Shown in pieces: positions 44,615 through 52,643 of a stretch of 64,000 bases of DNA; position 1 is the first letter of the stretch, and each line of letters opens with the position of its first letter. The stretch comes from Clostridium tunisiense TJ. Its GTDB lineage: Bacteria; Bacillota; Clostridia; Clostridiales; Clostridiaceae. A program made the position numbers and the translations under genes. Location of the stretch: NCBI RefSeq assembly GCF_000300195.1, contig NZ_AMQH01000009.1, forward strand, positions 186,001-250,000. The letters run 5' to 3'. A model generated the notes under the pieces. That model searched no databases. It was not told the origin of the DNA and saw nothing but the letters and a program-made list of their open reading frames with translations.

Positions 44615-46414
44615 TTATAAAACCCCTAAAGTTTGGTATAGTTTTCTGAAATCTAACATTCCATACCCACACTGAGGATTAGGGTAAGTCACGCCCTCCA
44701 CTTCTATTACACTCTTTATAATGTAACTTCTTATTTTAGGTGTAAATAAATTTTTATCATTACCTTGAACAAGCCCCCATTGCATAATTAGAGCTACTGC
44801 TCCACACAGAATAGCCCCTGCTGCTGCCGCTCCACTAATTACAATATCTTTTCCTTCTAATCCCGTTGTTAATATATCCGTACCTCCAGTACATATATCC
44901 GGTTTAATCCTTCCATCCCTAGTAAATCCTCTTCCTGACATAGGTACTGGCACTTTTGTCTTGCTATCATAATAGGAGGTAGCTAATACATTTACTGCAG
45001 TAGAAGGTAGCCTTAAAGTTATAAATGGGTCATTAATTAGAAACTTTGTATTTTCATAGAGTAGATATCTTTGAAATAACCAAACATCATATCTTCCGTT
45101 TACTATATAATCACCGTACACATTTACTTTCCAAACTCCACTTTGTACATTTCTAATTAGTACACCAACATACTGATCCCCATTTGTAAAGGATACATGG
45201 TATCTTACCGTTGCCACACTACTACCGATTTGAATCCTTACCTCTTCTCCTTCTGTAAAAATTGCTGGGATTCTACCTGTTCCATTTCCATTTGGCGGTG
45301 TAAGTCCTATGCTTATCTTATCAGGTCTCTTTGCCCAAATAATAAAGTAAAGATCCTTTTGCCTTGGATCTACACTTATTTCGATTATCTGTTCCTTTCC
45401 TGTAGCGGATATCACTCCACTAGTATGAGTGTTGGCCATAGCCTCAGCTCCAGTATTTCCAACTGCCTCTAAACCTCTTCTTTGAATTAAAGAATCAATG
45501 AATCTTTCTATAGGACCATCACCATCATGTCCCCCTATGTTGCTTCCGAAGGGAGTGTATATTACCATTGGTTTATTCTCCTTGATTTGAAGTTCTGAAA
45601 GGTATAGTAGTGCGGTGCGAATATCTGCACTTTCGTATACGTCTACACCCTCCTTATCTATTCCATTTAATTCCAAAGTGCTCTTTTTGGCATTTTTTAA
45701 TTTTACAATAGCAAATTCACACCTTGGCGCTGCACTTACTAATAAGTCTTTTGGGTCTAGCTTTCTTCCTCCTATAATCCCTGCAATTGAAGTACCATTT
45801 CCTTTTTCATCTCTATGATTAACAATTGAGTAAGGATCTCCTTCATTGTTCTTTAACTTTATTGCATCATTTATGTTCTCACTAGAAAATTCAGTACCAT
45901 AAGCAATTGAGCTAGGTTTAGGTCCTTGTTGCAAGGTTTGATCCCATATAGCTATAACCCTGGTGTTTCCAGTAATATCTGTAAACCTAGGATTTAAATA
46001 GTCTATCCCTGTGCTAATAATTCCAACAATAACCCCTTCCCCGTTTAAACTTGAATTTGTTCCCTCCATAAAATTATAGTAGCTATTTGTGTCAACGACT
46101 TCACTTGGAGATAGGGTATACGGAAAACTATTTTCCACATAAATAATTTCAGGAATATCATCAAGAAGTCTATTTAGTTCCCCTTTAGGTACAGCAACTA
46201 AAGCAAATACTGGTCCTGTAACTGTAATTGCAGCATAATCTATCTTTTCAAAGGCCTTTAAAATATCTCCTGTATATTCTATAGTATAAGTTTCATAATC
46301 ATCGCTTAAATAAAATTCCGTAAATTTATCGTTACTTTCTCTATATTTATTACAGTATGACTCCATATAATTATGTTCTTGCATTCCGTTAAAACTTCTA
46401 GGGTCTACAAACAC
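44615..46414 (-). CDS. Csp-type subtilase pseudoprotease (all triad residues lost)
   Basis: This 599-residue protein has the Csp layout: prodomain (about 35-100), subtilase domain split by a jelly-roll insert (about 335-480), and the end of the subtilase domain. The triad is gone: Asp to Ser134 (I-I-S-T-G-I-D), His to Asn206 (G-N-G-T-S), Ser to Ala530 (S-G-A-A-A-A-G-A). It cannot be a protease. Unlike its relatives it lacks the C-terminal Y-I-N-I-P-type tail. The start is a GTG after GGGGGGATTGAA. It lies on its own, 4.5 kb past sleC in the direction of transcription. It likely has a regulatory or sensory role in germination. Confidence 0.88.
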   Translation of the reverse strand: MFVDPRSFNGMQEHNYMESYCNKYRESNDKFTEFYLSDDYETYTIEYTGDILKAFEKIDYAAITVTGPVFALVAVPKGELNRLLDDIPEIIYVENSFPYTLSPSEVVDTNSYYNFMEGTNSSLNGEGVIVGIISTGIDYLNPRFTDITGNTRVIAIWDQTLQQGPKPSSIAYGTEFSSENINDAIKLKNNEGDPYSIVNHRDEKGNGTSIAGIIGGRKLDPKDLLVSAAPRCEFAIVKLKNAKKSTLELNGIDKEGVDVYESADIRTALLYLSELQIKENKPMVIYTPFGSNIGGHDGDGPIERFIDSLIQRRGLEAVGNTGAEAMANTHTSGVISATGKEQIIEISVDPRQKDLYFIIWAKRPDKISIGLTPPNGNGTGRIPAIFTEGEEVRIQIGSSVATVRYHVSFTNGDQYVGVLIRNVQSGVWKVNVYGDYIVNGRYDVWLFQRYLLYENTKFLINDPFITLRLPSTAVNVLATSYYDSKTKVPVPMSGRGFTRDGRIKPDICTGGTDILTTGLEGKDIVISGAAAAGAILCGAVALIMQWGLVQGNDKNLFTPKIRSYIIKSVIEVEGVTYPNPQCGYGMLDFRKLYQTLGVL

Positions 46415-46479
46415 TTCAATCCCCCCACTCTATTCTATATATCTATTTTATGTGGCTTTTAGACTTTTGTTATAAAAAA

Positions 46480-46510
46480 GTACACTAGAGTTAAAAAATC
46501 TCTAGTGTAC
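46480..46510. terminator. Intrinsic terminator after the MASE3 kinase gene
   Basis: GTACACTAGAG (46480-46490) pairs perfectly with CTCTAGTGTAC (46500-46510), with a T run on the minus strand. Confidence 0.92.
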
Positions 46511-46623
46511 CCTATATTATAGTTATTGGAATTTATCCTTTGTATTATTAATAAGATTGCACAGCTCCCTTAACTTTTATTAATCCTTAACGTCCATAAA
46601 GGTTATCTTATAATCATTTTAAC

Positions 46624-48915
46624 CTAAACAATTTCTGCTAAATCTTCATGTGTTATACAAGGTATAGTAATGGTAAAGATTGTACCCTTATCAATTTCAC
46701 TTTCCACATTAATCTTGCCCTTGTGATTTTTAATTATCTCATAACAGGCATTTAGTCCTAATCCTGTGCCATTTTTTTTAGTTGTAAAAAAAGGCATACC
46801 AATTTTGGATAAGTTGTTTTTAGAAATTCCTACTCCATTATCTGATATTTTTATAAACAACTCTTCATTTTCTTCCTTTAATCCTATTCCTATGTTTAAC
46901 ACAGCTTCTCCGTTGCCGCACATAGCATCCACTGCATTTTTACACAAATTCAACATTACCTGTTTTAACTGACCTTCATCACAAAGTATATATCTTTCAT
47001 CGTAATTTAAATTAAAGTTAACCTCTATTCCCTTAGTAATAGTTGAAGTCTCTAAAGTACTTTTTAAAGATACTATTAAATCATTTATTGAGACCTCCTC
47101 CATAACAGCTTGACTAGGCTTAGACATAGTTAACAAATTACTTATTATTTTATTAACTTCATTTGTATTACTATTAATTTTTTCCGCATATTCTTTAATC
47201 TTCTCTTCTTTAGAATAAGCTTGTATAAGTTGACTACAGCCCTTTATTGTGGTTAAAAAATTTCTTGTTTCATGAACTATAGTAGCAGACATTTGCCCTA
47301 AAAGAGCCAATTTCTCTTGGTTAATTAACTTTTGTCGATTTTCCTTTTCGTTAGTTATATCTTGAATTATGCAAGCTCCTCCAACCTTTTCTTTTTCAAT
47401 GTTATAAATCATCGATACCTTTATTAAAACATTTTTCCTTATTCCATTTTCACAATCAAAAAAACCTTCATACAGTTCTTCAACTAACATATTATTTTCA
47501 TACTTGCTATCCAATAATTTCTTCTTGCCATTTAGCATTTCTACAAGCTCATCAATATTCATTTTAATAATGTCTATATCTTCTCTATGAATTAAATTTA
47601 TGAAGGCCATATTATGAGCAGTAATCCTATTCTTATTATCTAATATCACTGAAGGGATTCCTATAGAATTTAAAATTGTTTGAGTTTGTAGGTTTAAGTT
47701 TGCAATTTGTTGCTCTGCCTTTACATCATTGAAGAATACTAGTGCCCCACTATTTATTCTATGAGCATTAACCAATAGCTTCACATTATTCCCTTTAGAA
47801 TTTCGATAGGTTCTTATAACTCCATTTATACTACTCTCATTCTCTAGAACTTGTTCAACTATTGCTTGTTCTTCATTTTTTTCATCCTTAGGGATAACTT
47901 TAAAAAACTCCTCTGGACTTAACCCTACAAGATCATCACGGCTCCAGCCAATTACCTCCTGGAACTTTTTATTTGCAAAAGATAATTTATTGCTTTCGTC
48001 ATAAGTAACTAAGGCTATCGGAATAGCATCCAAAATATCTATTAGTTTGTCATTTACTTCTTCTACTTTTCTGTGAGGGTACTTTACAGCACTCTCAAAG
48101 ATTCCTCTATAAAGGAAGTGATAACTTGCAATTTTTATAACATGTCCATATAACATTAAAAAGGAATTTGCTGAATTCATTGATATAAATATCACTTCAT
48201 TGACAATCATTACACATAAGCTCAAAAATACATACTTTAAACTTAATCTTTCGTCTAAGGCTTTATTTTTATGAAGCTTAATTAAAGTTAAAATTAATAA
48301 AGCAATCACTGTTATTTCAAGAATAATTTTAGTACTAGTACCTCTATTTCCTGTGTAAAGAGTAAAAAAAGGCTTATTATATAACAAATACCAAATAACT
48401 AATACAAATACCATTGATAGGATAGCTGATATATGCTTTCCTTTATTAGGATTAGCCTGCCTTTTACTTAGCCTAGCAAGACAACTACATTTCACACTTT
48501 GCTGTAATTCCAGTAAACAACTAAGGATAAATAGAATTAATCCTTGAACTAGTCTACTCATCATCCAAAACTTCAGCGCCAAGTCATTAGGAATATTGCT
48601 ATACTTATAGATACTCTCATAATAATAAATATGAAGTAGATCAAAAGAAGAAATAATTAAAAATCCAAACCCAATCATCCTATTACTCAAGTTTTCGTAA
48701 TCATAGGTATTCCAACTTAACAAAAAAGTAGAAATTCCTACAAATACACAGGCTAACCCCATTAAAGAATGAATTAAGTGTTCATTTCCTACCCATAAGA
48801 ATTTCCATATAATTAAAGATAATATATAAGCAAAGCTAATTATAAAAGTTATTATTACTGCTGATTTTTTGTGCATTTCTTGAATATCTTTCCTTTTTAA
48901 ATCCATATTATTCAT
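46624..48915 (-). CDS. MASE3-type orphan sensor histidine kinase
   Basis: The protein of about 763 residues has an N-terminal membrane domain of about eight spans (to about residue 275) of the MASE3 kind (ending HFLYRGIFESAVKYPHRKVE), two PAS domains (about 285-410, 415-530), HisKA (H-E-T-R-N-F-L-T) and HATPase (ending GTGLGLNACYEIIKNHKGKI). No response regulator gene is next to it. In clostridia, orphan kinases of this type often feed Spo0A. The start at 48915 follows GGGGGGGACT; the frame to 48945 has no site. A role in sporulation entry is inferred. Confidence 0.87.
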   Translation of the reverse strand: MNNMDLKRKDIQEMHKKSAVIITFIISFAYILSLIIWKFLWVGNEHLIHSLMGLACVFVGISTFLLSWNTYDYENLSNRMIGFGFLIISSFDLLHIYYYESIYKYSNIPNDLALKFWMMSRLVQGLILFILSCLLELQQSVKCSCLARLSKRQANPNKGKHISAILSMVFVLVIWYLLYNKPFFTLYTGNRGTSTKIILEITVIALLILTLIKLHKNKALDERLSLKYVFLSLCVMIVNEVIFISMNSANSFLMLYGHVIKIASYHFLYRGIFESAVKYPHRKVEEVNDKLIDILDAIPIALVTYDESNKLSFANKKFQEVIGWSRDDLVGLSPEEFFKVIPKDEKNEEQAIVEQVLENESSINGVIRTYRNSKGNNVKLLVNAHRINSGALVFFNDVKAEQQIANLNLQTQTILNSIGIPSVILDNKNRITAHNMAFINLIHREDIDIIKMNIDELVEMLNGKKKLLDSKYENNMLVEELYEGFFDCENGIRKNVLIKVSMIYNIEKEKVGGACIIQDITNEKENRQKLINQEKLALLGQMSATIVHETRNFLTTIKGCSQLIQAYSKEEKIKEYAEKINSNTNEVNKIISNLLTMSKPSQAVMEEVSINDLIVSLKSTLETSTITKGIEVNFNLNYDERYILCDEGQLKQVMLNLCKNAVDAMCGNGEAVLNIGIGLKEENEELFIKISDNGVGISKNNLSKIGMPFFTTKKNGTGLGLNACYEIIKNHKGKINVESEIDKGTIFTITIPCITHEDLAEIV

Positions 48916-49081
48916 AGTCCCCCCCCAAAAAAGCCTAGAATCCATGGCATCTACTATAAAATATAAATATTAACCGTATATAACATATTTTACTACAAAA
49001 TTACAAAAATAGAACTAATATATTAAGAATTTTCAGCATAATTTGCTACAGTTGTCTTTCATCCTACACCTATGTAGATAC

Positions 49082-49120
49082 AACAAAAAATCCCCTGAAG
49101 TTTCCAGAGGATTTTTTGTT
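49082..49120. terminator. Bidirectional intrinsic terminator
   Basis: AACAAAAAATCCCCTG (49082-49097) pairs with CAGAGGATTTTTTGTT (49105-49120) with one mismatch. It ends the leftward gene at 49245. Confidence 0.9.
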
Positions 49121-49244
49121 GTATTCTGCTAGTTTATATATAAATTAAACTTCAAATCTTACACTTTTTTCATGTTAATGCTTCCACTAAATAGCTTTCT
49201 TAAATTTAAGCAAACTATTTTTGTTAAAACATAAGAGAATGATT

Positions 49245-50024
49245 TTACTTTGTTCCTGCTGCAATTTCTATAGCTTCTTGATGCTGAGGGTCAACTACTG
49301 CCTGAACTTTACCATCCTTATGTCTCTTGCTTCCTAAGAAATGCACATCAAAGACTCCATCCATTCCATTATCTTTAACTAAGTCAAGATTTTGACCTGT
49401 TCCATAACCTGCTGATAAGTTAGTAGCTACAGCTAGAGCTGGTGCCGAATCCTTTCCTGCATGAGGCATAGCTGCCATAGATGCAGCAATTCTTCTACCT
49501 TCTATATTAACAATAATCGGTCTTCTTTCCCAAGAGAAGCCTCCCCAGATTTCTTTAATTACTTCAGTATCTTCACTGGTTAAAGCTTCACAATCTGCAT
49601 GATTAGTTCCAAAGGTTCTCTTTATATTAAAAGTTCTTCCAGTATAAACATCTTGGATTTCAGCTACCGCACCTCGTGGAAATATGTATTGAGCTTCTTC
49701 CCACCAGTCAAGAGTTTCAATCTTAGGTTTTTGTTTCTCTTTCGAGGCTGCATCACTTTCTGCCTCATTAGAATTTTTTTCTGTTTGTTGCGTTTCAACC
49801 TTTTGTGAACTTTGTTCTGTTTTTCCGGCCTCTATATTTTCTTCTGCGTTAACATTTAAACTGTCGTTAAAGGTTCCCCCTCTAGATAATCTTCTATCTT
49901 GAGTCACCTGTACCTGTGCCACCGGCTGTACTTCCTTTCTTTCAGAAGCTTTCTCACCTGCCATAATCATTGCACCTATGGACAGTGATGTAGCCAATAA
50001 AACACATAAAATATTTCTTTTCAT
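49245..50024 (-). CDS. Secreted protein with low-complexity linker, unnamed C-terminal domain
   Basis: The 259-residue product has a signal peptide (to about residue 22), a Glu/Gln/Ser/Lys-rich linker (about 45-100) and a compact C-terminal domain beginning L-D-W-W-E-E and containing FPRGAVAEIQDVYTGRTFNI, G-T-N-H-A-D, G-G-F-S-W-E-R-R-P and D-G-V-F-D-V-H-F-L-G-S-K-R-H. I recall this domain from clostridial proteins that carry a peptidoglycan-binding domain, but know no name or function. The conserved His and Asp residues could bind metal. It sits between sleC and the kinase gene, so a cell-wall or spore-wall role is plausible. Confidence 0.6.
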   Translation of the reverse strand: MKRNILCVLLATSLSIGAMIMAGEKASERKEVQPVAQVQVTQDRRLSRGGTFNDSLNVNAEENIEAGKTEQSSQKVETQQTEKNSNEAESDAASKEKQKPKIETLDWWEEAQYIFPRGAVAEIQDVYTGRTFNIKRTFGTNHADCEALTSEDTEVIKEIWGGFSWERRPIIVNIEGRRIAASMAAMPHAGKDSAPALAVATNLSAGYGTGQNLDLVKDNGMDGVFDVHFLGSKRHKDGKVQAVVDPQHQEAIEIAAGTK

Positions 50025-50412
50025 TTTTCTTACTCCTCTCTTAGTGCCTAGGAAGTTAGTTGACGGGTTCGGAAAGAGATACCCTACCTAAATCTATAAA
50101 GAATCTTCAAAGTTAAACAATTAAACTTATTCACTAAAGAGTATTTGCTCATTATACACAAAGCTCTGACTCCACGTTTAACCTTAAAACTATCATTACA
50201 AATTCTAGGATTCACCCCAAAATAAAATCCTCCCTTGCCAAAATGGCATTAGGCCTACTGAAAATTGTATAAACTACTCCTATAACATTATACTGGAAAA
50301 GTTTCTTGATTAAAACCCCCAATTGGTGGAATAGCTTCATACAATTACTACTAAAAATTAAATCCAAAACTTAGTATAAGTAAAAACAAAAAAAATATAC
50401 ACCTATATTCTG

Positions 50413-50702
50413 TTCCGTGTCGGAGCACGGAACTATTCAATTCTTTCTCACCTCTATCCCGTGACCTGTCTAAGCACGGAACAACCCAATTCCTTCCCAC
50501 CTCTATTCCGTGATCTGTCTCTGCACGGAACAACCTAATTCATCCTCACCTATATTCCGTGACCTGTCTCCGCACGGGATAACTCAATTCATTTTTCACC
50601 TATATTCCGTGACCTGTCGGAGCACGGAACAACCCAATTCCTTCCCACCTCTATTCCGTGACCTGTCGAAGCACAGAACAATTCAATTCCTCCTTACCCA
50701 TG
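50413..50702. repeat. Six tandem 49-bp repeats, each with a hairpin
   Basis: Repeats start at about 50413, 50457, 50506, 50555, 50605 and 50654 (period 49-50; the first is 5 bases short). Each has a 7-bp stem TTCCGTG / CACGGAA around an 11-base loop (ACCTGTC plus four variable bases; 6 bases in the first copy) and then a conserved AATTC...CACCT block. Stem changes in copies 2, 4 and 6 are single-base. Copies differ mainly in four loop bases (TAAG, TCTG, TCCG, GGAG, GAAG). No gene is convincing inside. It lies just past the sleC transcript end. Confidence 0.9.
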
Positions 50703-50768
50703 TCTAACTTTCCATTCCAAGTTATCACAAAGGTTCTATGCACTTACCCATAATTAACATATGAAAAA

Positions 50769-50796
50769 TCCCTCAAGGTGTTGTTACCTCAAGGGA
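50769..50796. terminator. Intrinsic terminator of sleC
   Basis: TCCCTCAAGGT (50769-50779) and ACCTCAAGGGA (50786-50796) pair with an internal mismatch; on the minus strand TTTTT follows. Confidence 0.8.
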
Positions 50797-50942
50797 CTTG
50801 CTTAATAATATTTAGGAATATTAAGTAGTGACTAAATTAAATTTATTTAATTACTTTCCAAGAAAACTTTTCCTTCTATAAACCCTAATTTTACATAATG
50901 TCGCAGGTGAACAGGCTGTAGAAGCTATATCTTAAAACACAA

Positions 50943-52430
50943 TTAAATTGGATACTTTATATTAGGAATATTAACCATTCCTTCATAAGGTACTGGTGGA
51001 TAAAATCTTGCGGTTTCAATAGTTGGCTGTACACTTCTTCTAAGTTCTGCTATTTTACTTACACCAACATAAATATTAGAAATACTATACCAAGTTGCAA
51101 GATCTACTATCCCTGTTTGTGGAAGGTTAAATATACTTTGGAAGGTTTTAACTGAATCAGAGGTAGCCTGATCATATTTTCCACTTATTGCCACCTTTTT
51201 AATAGCTGGAAAATTTTCAGCTATTTTGTTCAAAAAGGTTTGAACTGTCCTTACTGGTGCTCCTGAGCTACCGATCTTTAAATTAAATCCTGGATAGGAT
51301 TGTGGTATTCCTGATACTTCTTTTGCTTGAACTAGTTGAATATTTGATCCATAAAAGTTAGTTAGTATTTGATATGGGGTTCTTCCTTGTTCTGCTAAGG
51401 ATTGGCTTCCCCATTGGGTAAGCCACCCCGGACATTGCACTTGCCTTCCATCACAATACTGCGTAAGTAACGGCTGTTTTGCCCCTGTCCTTTGCACATA
51501 GGTAGTGAATAGATCATCAACTATTCTACTAATGTTATCGAATATATTTCTTCCATAAGTAAAGGCATGATCAAAGGCAGTTGAATTGGTTATATCAAAC
51601 TTATAACCTTTTCCTCTATACCATTCTGTATAAATTCTATTTAAAGTAAAGGACAAAATACAATATATATTAGCTCTAATTGCTTTTTCATCCCAGGTAG
51701 CATAAATCTCTGAACTAGCCACATTTTTTATATAATCTCTGAACCTTACTGTGTAGTTAGGTGCCGCTGTATTAGTAGGCACTCCTGTATGCACAATGAT
51801 AAATTCTGGAACTACTGGTTCAGGAAGTACCACAAAGCCGCTTGGTGGTGGTGGTAATGGTTTGTTTGGGTCTTCTGGAATCTTAGGTGGGAAATTTCCA
51901 AATAGCCGATTTGCCGGAACTTCTATAGTTTCGGTAGGCTCAAGAATTTCTCTTCCCCACCAACTCCTTGCTACATTAGTTGTGGTTCCATTTGTTCCTG
52001 TGCCATTAGTAGTACCATTAGCCCCTGTTACTCCATTTGGTGTTGTACCACCAGTTGCTCCTCCTGCGCCTCCAGTAGTTGTACCTGCTCCACCTACAGC
52101 ACCAATTCGTGTTAAATTGCAAATTTGTAGTGCTGTAGTATCGGGAAGTATCTGACAGCCACTAACCTGAAATCTCTCAAAACCCTCCGCCTCAACAATT
52201 ACATCACAAGTGCTGTAAGGTTGTTGAGTAGTATTGTTTGGGTCAAGTGAAAGTTCTTTAGGTGGCGCAACTAAATCAATAACTTGGGTTTGCCCCGAAT
52301 TGTCAGTTTGAATTTGAGCTGTTTCCCTATTATATCTTTCTCTCGGAATAACTGTTACCCTTGCATCCCTAATTGGAACATAAGTATTACCTTGAAAAAC
52401 TTGAACTTTAAGCCTTCCAACATCCGCCAT
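50943..52430 (-). CDS. sleC: Spore cortex-lytic enzyme SleC-like precursor
   Basis: The protein of 495 residues has an N-terminal beta domain of the pre-pro region (GRLKVQVFQGNTYVPIRDAR), a Gly/Thr/Asn-rich insert (about 115-155), the segment FPPKIPEDPNKPLPPPPSGF, a SpoIID-like lytic domain (about 235-370; RDYIKNVASSEIYATWDEKA, then TQYCDGRQVQCPGWLTQWGS) and a C-terminal peptidoglycan-binding domain (about 385-455). SleC degrades spore cortex after a Csp protease removes its pro-part. The start is 52430 (AAGGAGAATATT); 52457 has no site. The terminators around it indicate its own transcript. Confidence 0.82.
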   Translation of the reverse strand: MADVGRLKVQVFQGNTYVPIRDARVTVIPRERYNRETAQIQTDNSGQTQVIDLVAPPKELSLDPNNTTQQPYSTCDVIVEAEGFERFQVSGCQILPDTTALQICNLTRIGAVGGAGTTTGGAGGATGGTTPNGVTGANGTTNGTGTNGTTTNVARSWWGREILEPTETIEVPANRLFGNFPPKIPEDPNKPLPPPPSGFVVLPEPVVPEFIIVHTGVPTNTAAPNYTVRFRDYIKNVASSEIYATWDEKAIRANIYCILSFTLNRIYTEWYRGKGYKFDITNSTAFDHAFTYGRNIFDNISRIVDDLFTTYVQRTGAKQPLLTQYCDGRQVQCPGWLTQWGSQSLAEQGRTPYQILTNFYGSNIQLVQAKEVSGIPQSYPGFNLKIGSSGAPVRTVQTFLNKIAENFPAIKKVAISGKYDQATSDSVKTFQSIFNLPQTGIVDLATWYSISNIYVGVSKIAELRRSVQPTIETARFYPPVPYEGMVNIPNIKYPI

Positions 52431-52461
52431 AATATTCTCCTTAACATAATGCTTCATAATA

Positions 52462-52490
52462 TTATATGAGTGTTAATATAAAAAAGTTCA
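52462..52490 (-). promoter_or_regulatory. Possible SigG-like promoter of sleC
   Basis: Minus strand: TGAACT, 16 bases, CATATAA, about 30 bases before the sleC start. It is a partial match to the SigG consensus (TGAATA / CATACTA). It fits forespore expression of sleC, but the match is imperfect. Confidence 0.3.
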
Positions 52491-52504
52491 ATAATAAAAA
52501 TAAT

Positions 52505-52547
52505 AAAATCACCCATAAGCTTTCCTATAAAGCTGTGAGTGATTTTT
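52505..52547. terminator. Intrinsic terminator after the first Csp gene upstream of sleC
   Basis: AAAATCACCCATAAGCTTT (52505-52523) pairs with AAAGCTGTGAGTGATTTTT (52529-52547) with two mismatches; T-rich on the minus strand. It separates this Csp transcript from sleC. Confidence 0.85.
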
Positions 52548-52643
52548 GTAATATATATGGTTCCTTACTTGAAATCTTAATATCTTTATATATAAACTTA
52601 TCTTAAAGCATTTATCTCTATAAGAAACTTAAATTCAATTTTG

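Noticed and set aside
50413..50702. CRISPR array
   Set aside because: The units are continuous 49-bp tandem copies with a conserved spacer part; there are no unique 30-40 bp spacers and no cas genes.
50351..50707. Small coding frames on both strands across the 49-bp repeats
   Set aside because: They exist only because the repeat lacks stops in some frames; neither looks like a known protein.
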